DNA of 64,000 bases from Alloascoidea africana (lineage: Eukaryota > Ascomycota > Alloascoideomycetes > Alloascoideales > Alloascoideaceae). The notes under the pieces were generated by a model, which saw nothing but the letters and a program-made list of their open reading frames with translations, had not been told where the DNA came from and searched no databases. Location: assembly GCA_030581615.1 (NCBI GenBank), contig JAKTTT010000088.1:1-64000 (forward strand), read 5' to 3'. Shown here piece by piece: positions 20,187 through 31,400 of this stretch (within the stretch, counting starts at the first letter, position 1; the number at the start of each line of letters is the position of its first letter). A program made the translations under genes and the position numbers.

Positions 20187-21261
20187 TCTGATCTGTTTTT
20201 GCCATTCTCTTGCTCTGATCTATATACACATCGGGATTGGGCGTTTTAAGGGGAAGGCACGAGTGAGCTTTTGTGGGCATTTTCTTGTTAGTACGTTATG
20301 AGGTAAAGCGAATAGATACATAAGATATCAATATCAGTTGGGCTATTTTGATGCGTTTTGAGATTCCAATGCACCTTTTGGAGGGTTTTGAAATCTTGGA
20401 TTATTCCTGGCTGCTTTGATCAATTACATAAAGGTTTATGTAGTTAGCAACTGTCAAACCTTCCGGTACAGATGTAAAATGAACAAATTAAATTATTCAT
20501 TGTTGAGGCTCAGGGCTTCAAGCATCGCTTGACTTTAAAAAGAAATTTAGGTGCTGGAGTCTAAAGATGGCATGGATCTTGTTGATTCTGTCAAAAGAAC
20601 CTTGGTTACTTTCGTACACTAGATACCGCATTTTTCACACAGCCACTTTCCTATACTATGTACGAAATGTAACTATGGCTGCCCTACTAAATGAATAATA
20701 AATATGCGAAACTCAAGAATGAGTGCAAAGTTTAAAAAGTCACAACTAATTATGATCTGGGTGTAATCTTGGTGCAGTACAAAGCCATAGTGTCCGCTAT
20801 ATCATCATTTAGGAGCTTGTAACTAAAACATAAAAACCACAGCATCATTGAATAAAAACCTTGTCCATCCCCTGTAAATCATTGAATCTACATTTCAAAC
20901 AATAATAGCATAATAGCACACTGTGCCCGTCTGACAAGTCAAATTCTATCAGAATCGAAACTATTCCAATGGCGCGTAGATCACGTCACGCATTTCATGT
21001 CCCGTTCCTGAAAAGGGAATCTCGCCTTCCCTATTCATCTTTACATCCTATTCTAAAAGTACTTGAGGAAAACTGAACAACACTAGGAATGGAATATAAC
21101 TCTATATGGCAAAATACCAACAACTCAAATAGCAGATGTCCTTGACCACATTAAATGTCAAAAATGGGAGAAGAGGTCTTATTCAAGCGTAATCTTTGCT
21201 CTTTTCTCCTCCTACGATTCCTCTGGTTTTCTCATCAATTACTACTAAACAAAAGAAGAGA
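20187..21261. other. Intergenic, 1.1 kb
   Basis: AT-rich 3' flank of the Pro/Gly-rich gene and promoter of the spliced unknown gene at 21262. I see no coding frame, RNA gene or repeat in it. Confidence 0.5.
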
Positions 21262-23255
21262 ATGATGACGACAGATCAGCAATCAGCTTCGAGCTCAGAC
21301 TTTGTATCTAGATCTGTTTCTTTAGATCTGGCGGGCCTGCCAAAAGATCCACTTCAACTGGAAATAGAAGAACATAACCCCCATAATCACAAAGATTCTG
21401 ACTCGAGTTTTGGTGAAGAGTACAAATTATTCCTCGATTATATCGAAAGCAACGAAGCAAAATGTAAGATCTTGGCATTGAATTTAAATAATGGCTGTTT
21501 TATACTAAATTTCCTGATCTTGGGTAGGCAACATAGATGGTACAAAACACGATGATGAAAATACCGGGCTAATAATCAGTCGGAATTCCAGCAGTTCTAC
21601 AATCAGTAGTCTGCTCGAGGAACACCCTTATGCCGGAAATGTATCGATATTCGAAAAGGTTGATTTCAAAATGGTCAGCTCCAACTATATTGACGATGCA
21701 GATATCCCCACAGAACATCAATACTTTGTCGAAGATGAGAACGATGCACTTATTCTTCAACGTCTATCCTCCTCAACAGATGTCATGTGTCACCCCAGTA
21801 ATAGCATTAATCAGTTAAACTCGTTGAATTGGGATTTATACACAATCAATGAAGACATTGAAAATTCAACAGAAATTGATAGCCTACAGCAGCAGGTTGA
21901 TATCCTAAAACTTGAGGACACAAACTCACAAAAGAAGAGGCCGCGGTCTTGCTCCGATTCAGCAAACTTGAAAAATCCCCAAATCACAAACAATCAGAGC
22001 AATGATAAGTTCTCGGTTATTCCAGAGTTCAATTATTGCAACTTTTCAAGTGCTGATACTGGCAATGATAGCAGCAGCATTGATGAGCAACTTTTCGAAT
22101 CCACACCTCAGAAAGCAACTGCTCAGCATGTCTTAAATCCATCAAACCTCCAACTTGTCTTTTGTGGAGAGTCGGACCCTTCTGAGGTTACTTTCCCAAT
22201 CCCGTTTCTCCAAATGTTCAAGCCTGGGGAAAATTTACACCAAATTGCTGTTCCAAATGCTGCAAGCACTAGACCGTCATCACTATTCTCTTCCTCCCCT
22301 TCTGGAACATCAATGCGTAGCGATACAATAAACAGTGGCGAGATGATGACAAATCCTAGTTCTGACAGCTTTCTTTTGGATATAAGTACCCACACGCAAT
22401 GCGCAATTGACAGAGGTCTTGGCTGTTCAGCATCTAGCAGTTTAGACTATAGTCATATAGAAGGAGTTTCCGGCGACAATGTAGTTTCTCTTCCTGCTGT
22501 TGAGTATGACAGGATGGTAAAGGGAATGAGCGTGCTTCTGATGGATGTCGATGTGATGCTGAAAAAGGTGTGTACTTTCGTGTTTATCACTTGAAATGTT
22601 GGAGGAACCTAACATTTTTCAGCTTCATACTCTGAGATCTCTCATCTCTGAAAGAGAAAGGGAGAGAGCGAATATTATCAATAGCAAAGCAAGCATTCCA
22701 AGAATAATGCCAACTATGACAGCAAGCCCTAGCTTTGTTAGAGCAGAAGAAAGCTCCACTAATGGCAAGCCAGGCGAAGCTTCAAGTGATGGCTCGATAT
22801 CAGAAACTCCCAATCTTCATTTTCCTCGAAATTTTGAAAACTCTTTTCAATGCTGTCAAATGTATGCATTTACATGTGAAAAGTATTACTGTTTGTCACT
22901 AACAATTTGGGCAAGCCCATTCTCCAAATCTGACTCTAAATCATCTTATTCCCCCACAACTACGAATCCTTCCCCTTCAAATTCTGCGTTAATCTCTCAT
23001 ATGTTGCATAAAACAAGTAGACAAAACACAAGCTTGACCAAAAAAACGTCGTTGGCAAGTGTAACATCTGGCGAGAAGATGCTGCGGACGATTTCAAGCA
23101 TTCCAAAACTCCGAAACAGATCCTCAAGATCTGGCCTTTTAGGGCAACTGTTACACCGAAGAAGCTGGCTGAGATCAAAACTTGTTCATATTAAGCGAAA
23201 TCTTATCACAAATGGTAACGCCGAGGTGACACGAAACAAAAGAGCCAGGCGTTGA
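21262..23255 (+). CDS. Unknown Ser/Asn-rich protein, spliced (three exons, possibly four)
   Basis: Model: exon 1 21262-21463 (MMTTDQQSASSSDFVSRSVS...), intron 21464-21537 (GTAAGA...TAG), exon 2 21538-22567, intron 22568-22622 (GTGTGT, branch ACCTAAC, CAG), exon 3 22623-23255 with stop. The frame is continuous across both junctions, giving about 621 residues. The product is rich in Ser, Asn and acidic residues, with Q/L-rich DSLQQQVDILKLED and, across the second junction, a helical stretch (EYDRMVKGMSVLLMD...LHTLRSLISERERERANII) likely to be coiled coil. The basic C-terminus ends VTRNKRARR. A further candidate intron lies at 22855-22908. No domain was recognised; a nuclear or regulatory role is only a guess. 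Confidence 0.65.
22855..22908 (+). other. Candidate stopless 54-nt intron inside exon 3
   Basis: GTATGC at the 5' end, CACTAAC about 12 nt before the 3' CAAG. It is a multiple of three with no stop, so the frame is open whether it is spliced or kept. The encoded residues (MYAFTCEKYYCLSLTIWA) are hydrophobic and Cys/aromatic-rich, unlike the Ser-rich context, which favours intron status. Confidence 0.5.
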
Positions 23256-23569
23256 TATGAATCTGGACTTGATTCCCCACACTTCATTTTTAGCATAGAG
23301 AATGTATGGGTGTAAGATCTCCGGTTCCGGGCCGGTTTAGGCATCGAAGCCGTCTACTTTTGAGCATTATTAGTTTATCTTTCGATGACCTACAAAATTG
23401 TTCTAAGACCAATAATCTCTAGTCGAATCTTAGTTTCAGGTAACACATATGAGAAATGAATCATTTTTGTAAAGCAAATGCTATAAATGCTCCCGCACAC
23501 CCTTACAATCATCACAGATTTTGATTGCTCTCTTTACTACTCAATCGAACTAGGAATTGCCTTGACATT
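23256..23569. other. Short intergenic region (tandem genes)
   Basis: 314 bp, 3' flank of the spliced unknown gene and promoter of the methyltransferase gene. A GC-rich patch (CCGGTTCCGGGCCGG) lies near 23321-23336; nothing else was noted. Confidence 0.5.
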
Positions 23570-24472
23570 ATGAGCCAATACTCAGAAAACTCGTTCAATG
23601 CAAAGAACTATCGATCCTTTAGGCCAGTGTACCCTGAAGAGATTTATCAAAGCTTAGCAACGTATCACAAGGGAAAGCTTGCAAAAGTTGTCGATTTGGG
23701 AACTGGGCATGGCGAATCGACATTTGAGTTTTTCAAGTATTTGGATCCAAACGGGGAGATTATCGGTACAGACCCGTCAGAGGTTATGATCCGAGAAGCG
23801 AAAGCATCGGTTCCCGTTCGTCTTGCATCTGGATCGGGAGAAGAACAGACACGCAAACTACAATTCAAGGTAAGCTCTGGAGAGGATCTTGCTTCCAGCG
23901 GTGTTGTGTCGCAGGAACAAAGTGGGACAGTAGACCTTATCCTGGCGGCCGAGTCGGCACATTGGTTCAACCATGAACAATGGTATACCGAGGTTTCCCG
24001 AGCTCTAAGACCCGAAGGAACCGTTGGCTTTTGGGTATATGATGACCCCCATTTTATTGGACATCCGCAAGCTGATGAAATTCGAGAGAAATTCGTTTAC
24101 AACGATGACAGGTATATGGGGCCTTATTGGTCTCAACCAGGGAAGAGCATCCTGAGAAACAAAATGAGGTCGGTTAACTTCCCCCCTGATCTATTTACAG
24201 ATATTGTCAAGGTGGAGTATAACCCTGCTGACGAGAGCAATAGTCACCAGATCTTGCGCATGCCTGAAGAATACACATTAGCAAAGTTTAGGAATTTAAT
24301 TCACACTTGGAGCGCGTACCATTCGTGGAAAAAAGACCATTTTGATGAAGAAGATATGGTTGATATTTGGATTGAAGAGTTGAAAAAGGCCACTGGGTGG
24401 AATGAGCATACAACCTTCACTATGGAATGGTCAACCATTTATTCATTTGCTAGAAAGCGGGCATTAACATAA
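23570..24472 (+). CDS. SAM-dependent methyltransferase, Tmt1/Crg1-like
   Basis: A 300-residue class I methyltransferase starting MSQYSENSFNAKNYRSFRPVYP. Motif I, VVDLGTGHGES, is at ~38-48 and the acidic end of strand 2, IIGTDPSEVMI, at ~64-74. The post-motif LILAAESAHWFNHEQWY at ~122-138 is characteristic of the yeast trans-aconitate methyltransferase Tmt1 and of Crg1 (cantharidin methyltransferase). The C-terminal half (GFWVYDDPHF, PYWSQPGKSILRN, FRNLIHTWSAYHSW) also follows that family. Length agrees with Tmt1 (about 299). The ATG at 23570 is used; no ATG lies upstream in frame. Small-molecule carboxyl methylation in the cytosol is known for the family; the substrate here is inferred. Confidence 0.85.
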   Translation: MSQYSENSFNAKNYRSFRPVYPEEIYQSLATYHKGKLAKVVDLGTGHGESTFEFFKYLDPNGEIIGTDPSEVMIREAKASVPVRLASGSGEEQTRKLQFKVSSGEDLASSGVVSQEQSGTVDLILAAESAHWFNHEQWYTEVSRALRPEGTVGFWVYDDPHFIGHPQADEIREKFVYNDDRYMGPYWSQPGKSILRNKMRSVNFPPDLFTDIVKVEYNPADESNSHQILRMPEEYTLAKFRNLIHTWSAYHSWKKDHFDEEDMVDIWIEELKKATGWNEHTTFTMEWSTIYSFARKRALT

Positions 24473-24700
24473 CCGCAAGAATTCATCAATTATAACTTCT
24501 ATTGTTTCTAAGCTACTCTATATAAGATGAACTGCACTTGAACCAACTACTTGAACTATTGCCTCTGGCTCATCATGTTGGACCTTTACCATGAACGAAA
24601 CATGTAGGAAATAAAAAAATGCGTGAATAGAAGAAAATAATCCAAAGTGTACTTTTGTAGAAAGAAACAAAACAAAAAACGGAAAAGTGGTTGAATTGGT

Positions 24701-27019
24701 TCAGTTATGCTTAACATCGGTATTCTCAACCAGATTACAGTTTACGCCAGCAGACTCCAATCCGAAATCTGATTGAGCCTGAAAGCTTTGCCCTGTTGAC
24801 CTCTCGTCTTGGAACTTGAAACTTGCACCATTAATATTGACACTTGAAGGATCAAAATGATTACTGTTAGATTCTCGTAACTCCAGGCTTGGAATCATCT
24901 TAGAGGGATAGTCATATACAGGCCCTCCGCTTTCGTTCTCCATTTGGAAAAAATAATCGCCTTTGACAGAATATTCGTTTTTTTTATACTGTTGAATCTC
25001 TGGAAGAGAATCCTCAAAATTGTAGCCTTGTGAAAAACTGTCCCGTGTCGCCTTTTGAATATCGTTGCTTTGTATCTCCATCTCGCTATCACGAGGCATT
25101 TGACGAGGGTGGTAATAATGGTTTAAAGCCTGAGCCATATGTTGCTCTTCTTTCAACTCTTGATAAAACTCCCTCGGCGGGTATTGCCTCAACTGCTTTC
25201 TTTGCATCAATGTCCGAGAAAATGCTTTTTGGGAGTCTTCGATATCTACGCCCATTATCCCAATTGGGTTATTAGAGGAACATATTTTCTCTCCTTCTAA
25301 TGTTTCTTTTGAGACTTGCAATTGGTGTTGGCTGGAATTAGAGGAAGCAGCTGGGCTGGCACGAAACTCGTTCCAATTGTCAGAAGTTACAAACAATGGC
25401 GTTATAGGACTTGGGAACACAGAGTCTGAACAGGAGTGGGCTGGTTCAAGGTATGCAGGAGGGAAGATCAAAGAATCAAGAAGTCCATATCCTTGATCGC
25501 TTGGGCCCATCTTAGCCAACTCTACGCTTGTTTCAGTCATGCTTTTGGTAAGATCTTGGTGAGAAATAAAACTGCTATCTGAATCCAAATCGTTTAATAT
25601 GGGAGAAAGTTTCGTTGGCGAAGCAGCGTTGAATGAAGACGACTGTCGCATAGGAGGCATGGCCGTATCAGTTGACACCATTAACGGCGCGTTGGAAATG
25701 CTTTGCCTTCTATAGCCGGAGAATTTCTCGCTTTGGTCATAGTTGCTGTTACGGTCGTAATAAAGATGAGAAGGACTTGTAAAGTGAGCGTTTCTTGCAC
25801 GGCTTAACCCTTCATACGTGCTTAGAGACTTTGAGTGTTTATGGGTAAGTAGTCTTCTGGACAATACCGAATCCTCCTGTTGGTTCTGTTTTTGATTATG
25901 CTGAGGCCGTATTATCGCACGTCCATTTTCCGAAATGGTCATGAAAATCTTGGGGGACTGAGATCTTAGTGGAACTGGGCTCATGGATGAGGCGCTCAAC
26001 GGAGAACATTTGGGGTTCCAGCCTCCAATTCGATTTACGGAGCCAACATCAGAGAGTGAGCGAGAGACCGAGTGCCGGCTAAGCATACGCGACTTTCCAG
26101 GACTTTTCCGTTCTTCACGTTCAGAAGACCTATCAATGGATATTTCGCTTGAGGTGTAACTTCTCTTCAAAGCGGCTTTGCCTTTAGGTAACGAATCAAA
26201 ACCTGTATCGCTTCCAACGTCCATCCTAAACTTTGAAAAACGGTTCAGTAGGCTGGGTTTTCTCCCTTTGCGGGAAGGGCTGCTACTTCTTGAGCCACTC
26301 ATAGACCCCAAATCCTTCGAAGGTGACTGACGGAAGGTTTGGCTTCTTTTTGGTTTGCCTGGTCTCGATGGATCCATATCAACAAACACAAACTCTTTTG
26401 GCTGGGAAGGAGATGATTCCAGTACGGGGAATGTGTCTTTCTGCAACTTTGGAATTTTGGTGTTTCCCGTAACGGTGTGCGACCTAGATCTATGTTTCAA
26501 TGAAAACTGAAAAGTCGATGAAGTAGAAGAGTAAGGGAGGTTCTGAGGGGTGTAATTAAAAAAAGAAGATTTATCCTTTTTAGCACTTGTAGGGCTTACA
26601 TTGTTGTAATTCTTAAACTGGAGATTCTTAAACCTCGTACCCAAGGTCGTTTTACTTTTGCTGTGGTTTGCATTGCTATAATCTGCATGAGTAGAAGACT
26701 TGGAACTGTGAGGGACGATAGTGTGATTTGGCTGGCTATTGGCAATAGAAGACTTCCGAGAGCCCGAACTGTCCTTTTGCTGACGCGAGTATTGTTCTCT
26801 CTGGGTCATATGAAAGCTAGGCGAGCAACCTTCAAACTCTGGAGTTTTTATAGAAATCGGCGATTGCAAGGTATGCATTTGGTGTTTAGACCAGCTAAAC
26901 TTGGGACTTTTCGAGCATTTTTCAGAGTCTTTACCTCGATTTGAATTGTTGAAAAGGTCAAGTGAGTTGCATAGATCAAATGAATTGGCTTTACTATCTG
27001 AAGCAACCTGAAAATCCAT
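24701..27019 (-). CDS. Unknown 772-residue Ser-rich, probably disordered protein
   Basis: A single open frame from the ATG at 27019 to 24701. Composition is dominated by Ser, Pro, Gln, Asn and Lys, with many basic SP or RxxS sites (for example SRSSSPSRKGRKPSLLNR, RRQSISNAPL, KRSYTSSEIS). These look like kinase target sites. A short non-low-complexity stretch EFVFVDMDPSRPGKPKRS lies near residue 213-230, and a helical Gln/Glu-rich part (REFYQELKEEQHMAQALNHYY) near 620. No known domain was recognised. An intrinsically disordered signalling, polarity or transcription-associated protein would fit, but this is inference. About 2.5 kb of upstream DNA has no gene. Confidence 0.75.
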   Translation of the reverse strand: MDFQVASDSKANSFDLCNSLDLFNNSNRGKDSEKCSKSPKFSWSKHQMHTLQSPISIKTPEFEGCSPSFHMTQREQYSRQQKDSSGSRKSSIANSQPNHTIVPHSSKSSTHADYSNANHSKSKTTLGTRFKNLQFKNYNNVSPTSAKKDKSSFFNYTPQNLPYSSTSSTFQFSLKHRSRSHTVTGNTKIPKLQKDTFPVLESSPSQPKEFVFVDMDPSRPGKPKRSQTFRQSPSKDLGSMSGSRSSSPSRKGRKPSLLNRFSKFRMDVGSDTGFDSLPKGKAALKRSYTSSEISIDRSSEREERKSPGKSRMLSRHSVSRSLSDVGSVNRIGGWNPKCSPLSASSMSPVPLRSQSPKIFMTISENGRAIIRPQHNQKQNQQEDSVLSRRLLTHKHSKSLSTYEGLSRARNAHFTSPSHLYYDRNSNYDQSEKFSGYRRQSISNAPLMVSTDTAMPPMRQSSSFNAASPTKLSPILNDLDSDSSFISHQDLTKSMTETSVELAKMGPSDQGYGLLDSLIFPPAYLEPAHSCSDSVFPSPITPLFVTSDNWNEFRASPAASSNSSQHQLQVSKETLEGEKICSSNNPIGIMGVDIEDSQKAFSRTLMQRKQLRQYPPREFYQELKEEQHMAQALNHYYHPRQMPRDSEMEIQSNDIQKATRDSFSQGYNFEDSLPEIQQYKKNEYSVKGDYFFQMENESGGPVYDYPSKMIPSLELRESNSNHFDPSSVNINGASFKFQDERSTGQSFQAQSDFGLESAGVNCNLVENTDVKHN

Positions 27020-29512
27020 GGACCTTTACCAATTATCGGGTTAGTCAAAAGGCAAAAGAGATAACGGAAAGTGCCTAATATACCTTATCATTATATCGAG
27101 CCAATGATAAAATGAAAGTGACGAGTGCGAGAGAGAAGGAGGAGAGAGAGGAAGAAGCAAGTAACAAAGTAAGAGGTGTGGTCGTAGAGATTGCTATTGC
27201 CTGGTCATAGAGAATATGTGAAAGAGCGAACGAAAGGATAGTAAGCGAGCTCTGGACAGTGATGAAGCAGCAAGTTTTTATCAATGCACCGGCAATTGAA
27301 ACACAGAAATAGATGATCCGGAGAGAAAAGAAGGAAGGGAGAAGGAGATGAAAAAGGTTGATGTTGTGGAAGGAAAGGGTGTTGTGTGGAGTGTGAGATA
27401 GATGGGGTTGTGGGGCTAGAACCCAGATCAGGTCACTATTACTAGGATTGCTATTCTTTAGATGGCCCTTTTCTCTTCTTCACAGCTTCTTTTCTGCTCA
27501 AGTTTCTCGGTTTCCGGCTGTTCAGCCGTTGCGACCCTGGATTGTCCTCAAGGGCTGTCTGATGCTCCTCTTGTCTTTGAGCATCAGAGGTGGGTTCCTG
27601 CCGGTCGATTGAAGTTTGAAAACAGAAGCCACGGATTAGGAGTTATATGATCCAACCTTAATGAATGGTGAGCCAGATCCAGAAGGTAGAAGTAAACTGA
27701 AAAGCTTCTGTGCATTAGCGACCTCTTGCACGAATGTAACTTAAGCTAACGGTAATTATGTCTACACTACATGGACATCTGCTCTTGCTTTAGTAAAGGA
27801 AGGGGTCGTGCTAAAGCGCGCTATTATTTTAGTTTTGTTTGTACTGCCCAAGAATAGATGACCATCAGCATTTCTGTTTGTGAGTGAAAAGAGAAAAAAG
27901 TAAATAAAGTAAAACACCAAGTTGAAAAACGGTAAAATCTTCTCAATTCGTCTGCGTTTTTTGTTTTAAAGTCTTTTGGAAGCCTCGAAACCGCGTTTCT
28001 TTTCATATAGCTGTAAACACTAAACAGAAAAACCCTACATTGTGCTCTTATAACCGCCATCCTAATCGTGGGTGAGAGATATTGGAAAGTTAGCTTATTG
28101 ATCTCTAGTCAACAAAGAGATGGCAGAGTTGTCTCAAAGTCTTCAGTTGAAAGTTTAGTTTTATGCTTTTTCTCTTTTACCTGAAGCCAACTGGGAAGTG
28201 CCGCTGGACCCCGTCAATGTCTGACAGGATCAAGCAACTTAAAACCAGTTGTGTGCTTAAGCGACAAAAGGATTGGTCCCTGCAATTTTTCCCCCTTGAG
28301 GATAAGGATGGATATAAGGGCGATGAGTGTATCTCTTTCCCCTAACCCTTGGCTGGAGATGCATCCTCGGCTTATATCAAAAACGTAGCTCAGTTTAATA
28401 ATACACCTGACGCTTCGCAGGGCAAGTTGTCTCTGTTTGACGGCTTTGGTGACATGGGAGGCTTGATTTGTTTTTTTGATTGGCGATGCGAATACATCTT
28501 TTTCTTTATTTATTGTAAATTGTAAAGACTTGGAGCTAGAAGATTTGAAATGTTTTCAGTTGTTTATTCTCATTAAGAATCATACTTTAAACTGCACGGC
28601 GACTCTGTTCATCGCTTGTTATGGTATGCTCCCAGCCCAGACCTTGTCCACGACCAACAAAACTATTTGCTTCAATGAAAGGCTATAGTACCGGAAGCTT
28701 CGTCCTACAGGCCAGTCAATTGCCGGGTGCTGTAACCAAAATCATCCATTGTTTCGGTAGTTGAAGCTTTTCTACGCTATTCGTGGAAATTTAATCTTTG
28801 TTGCAACATCAGTAGTTAGCCTGTATTGTCTTTCTCTAATATTTATTTTGTACCAGAATTGACGAGTAACTCTTTGGTTCATCCAGTTTATGCAGTTTTT
28901 ATTCAAAACTAATGTAAATTAAAGCAAAAAGTACAGGATCAAACATTGCGTGTCTAGTTACGAAGCCGCTGGACATTATCAACAGGCTCAGTTTACCAGA
29001 TACAAATTTTCGCTCAGCGTGCCGAGTTTCAAAGTAACATCGTGCGATACGTGCTGCTCATCTCTCATTCCTTGAATACCTGAGAAGCATGTTTAATTCA
29101 AAAATGCTTTTCTCAAACGCGTGTTTTCCAATGTTGTGTGATCGACTCCTCCGCTTCAAACTTAAATTCAGGGATCCCAATAGAAATCCCGAATTTATGC
29201 GTTAGGACAGTTCCCTGGACTGGCGCGTATTTAAAGCATTTCAACCTAATTGATATTGAGGCTTACATGAAAGAATGTTTGTCTCCAAGGCTTTTTAAAC
29301 AGAGAAAACTAGATCAAGTACTCTATTTACTACAAGCTTCCCTAATGAGAAGGTGCATTGAGACCAAAGCCATTCAGTCCCTCTCGATATATATTCCGGA
29401 GGAGTAAGAACAAGGAACAATTTGTGTGTTTAATACCCACGCTGAACAAGAAGCATGATTAATGCATCCTTAGAGTTGTGACCATTACATGTCGATTTGG
29501 CGCTGCAGACTC
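27020..29512. other. Intergenic, 2.5 kb
   Basis: Starts with the promoter of the Ser-rich gene: an A/G-rich purine tract at 27110-27410 on the plus strand (hence C/T-rich on the coding strand), typical of a yeast 5' leader. The rest has only short unrecognised frames; the longest (plus 29138-29407) lacks an ATG at its start and was rejected. No RNA gene seen. Confidence 0.5.
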
Positions 29513-31400
29513 TCAACTTGACGGAAGAACAATAGCCACAATAAAGGGTGGCTTGTTTCCAAAATCATCATAATCGCCAATAAACTCAACAGCCAATGAT
29601 GATTCCATTGTGTACAACATTAACAGTGTATGTGCGAATTTGACATTCTCAACTGTACACAACTTCTCTTTTTTCTCCGTTATTGAGAAAAGCGAAGGAG
29701 CCTTCACACAGACTTCAGGGAACAACGTGTTGTAAAGGTCTTCATACTGGTTGTCATCATCGTTAGTACTTACAAGCTCATCAATCGGATGTCTTTCGAC
29801 TAGCGTTTTGAACCAAAAGACTGATTCAGGGTCATCTGCGTTGTCACGCCCAAGGAATTGAAGCAAATAGATAAAATAAACAACTAGGACCTCTTCCTCC
29901 ATTCCCATAAGCCTAATTATTTCTGGAGTTGTCGCAATAGGTAAACCTGTTTTAGAAGAATCAAACCAGTTACATAGTATCTCATTTGCAAAAGCTGTAT
30001 CACCGCTAAGGATCTTTTCCAAAGTAATTATCTTTGTGTGCCATTCATCCAATAGCAGATCTTTGTGATGACTAGCCAGCTTTGCAAGTGCATGCTTCAA
30101 AATCGACTTTTGACTTTTCTTATATGTATAGATGGATTCTTGTCTCAGATAATGAACTGTTTTCAAGTCACCAGCAGCTTTGTCTCTCTTTGGTTTAGAA
30201 ACTTTCCCGAGACTGTGTAATTTAGCAGAGAGTGAAAAATGAGCTTTTTCTATTGCTTTGAGGTAAAAAATTGGCTTTTTCCACGAATTCTTAGTTTCTT
30301 TGTTTATGGTTTCGGTTTCCGAGTTGTGTATTAGGATTTGAAAAATTTGAATAAGGAGATCGTTTATCGGCGACTCTTTGGAGATGTAATAAACATCATT
30401 TTGAGGGATTTTGCTACCTTCAATGCCCATTTCTATAAGTTGAGAATGCCTAGTTGGAAGTTTTAATGCTACCGTATCAAACAAATTATCTTTGAGACAA
30501 AATCCGTATCCCATGAGAACTGTAATTCTAAAAGTTAACGATTATCCTTCAATGTAAAACAAAAGGCAAGTATCCAACTCACGCTCTTCATTTCCTTTTG
30601 CGCCATAATTGTTGAATATCTCCTGTCCCTCACCAAAAAGTTCGTTGCTTTTTATTTTGAATTCTGTCCCGGATGAGCCATCCCAGAAAATCGGTACTTG
30701 TGGTTTATGGTTAACTGCATCTATCAATGGAAGCAGCATAGATAGCCCTTTTTCCTTTTCATCTGGATAAATAATGTAAGATGGAAAAGACCGTGAGGTA
30801 AAAATAGAGCTCGCCCAGAGATAGTCATCAAACTCCAATTGTTGAGAAAATGGTCTTAGCTGAGGAGGTAGAAGGTTAACGTCCTCCCATTCCTTTTTCC
30901 AGGCCTCTCTACGAGGTTCAACGGATCCAATAATGTTAGTTCCCGCAAGAGATAATAACTCTTCTTGGGTAAAATAAAGTGGCGTATTTAGTTGGTCAGC
31001 TTTGGGTAGCGCTTGTATGTAGCTATGCCATTTGCTCTCTGATCCCAGCTTTAGTTGTAAGATGAGAAAAAGTTTCACTCCAACCATCTCGTTTGGTAAC
31101 CCTGCGATGCAATCCTTGCCGAATTCATGGCGAACAAGTTCTGGTGAAATGACAAGCTCTTTAGGAATGGATATCAGAGTTCCTGGAGCTGCTGTGAATT
31201 TTCTCCTTGAGATCAATGTTATTCCAGCATGTTTTGCTAAGGACACAAAAAAATATGTTAGCTAACCGCCAGCCGTCGGTTTTCCAATAAAACTCACACA
31301 TAACAAGCTTCACGTCTGGATGAATATATGCACCATTTTTGACCCCCCAATCTGTTAAATTTCTCACCAAGGGATCTCCGTAGTAGTTTTCAGTAACCAT
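29513..31400 (-). CDS. SET-domain protein-lysine methyltransferase, Rkm1-like (three exons)
   Basis: Exons (minus): 31400-31298, 31236-30583 and 30519-29513. Both introns are about 60 nt with GTGAGT donors (31297-31237, branch GCTAAC; 30582-30520, ending ACAG). The product is 587 residues, close to yeast Rkm1 (583). The split SET domain shows an N-terminal part (DWGVKNGAYIHPDVKL, then PGTLISIPKELVISP), an insert, DAVNHKPQVP (the NH motif), and FNNYGAKGNEELLMGYGF formed across the second junction. A helical C-terminal half follows, as in Rubisco-LSMT-like enzymes. The family methylates lysines of ribosomal proteins or elongation factors. The reconstructed junction matching the family motif strongly supports the splicing. 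The specific substrate is not known. Confidence 0.88.

Noticed and set aside
29138-29407. 89-codon plus-strand frame with ordinary amino-acid composition
   Set aside because: It has no ATG at its start, the first internal Met leaves a short product, and no domain or splice partner was found.
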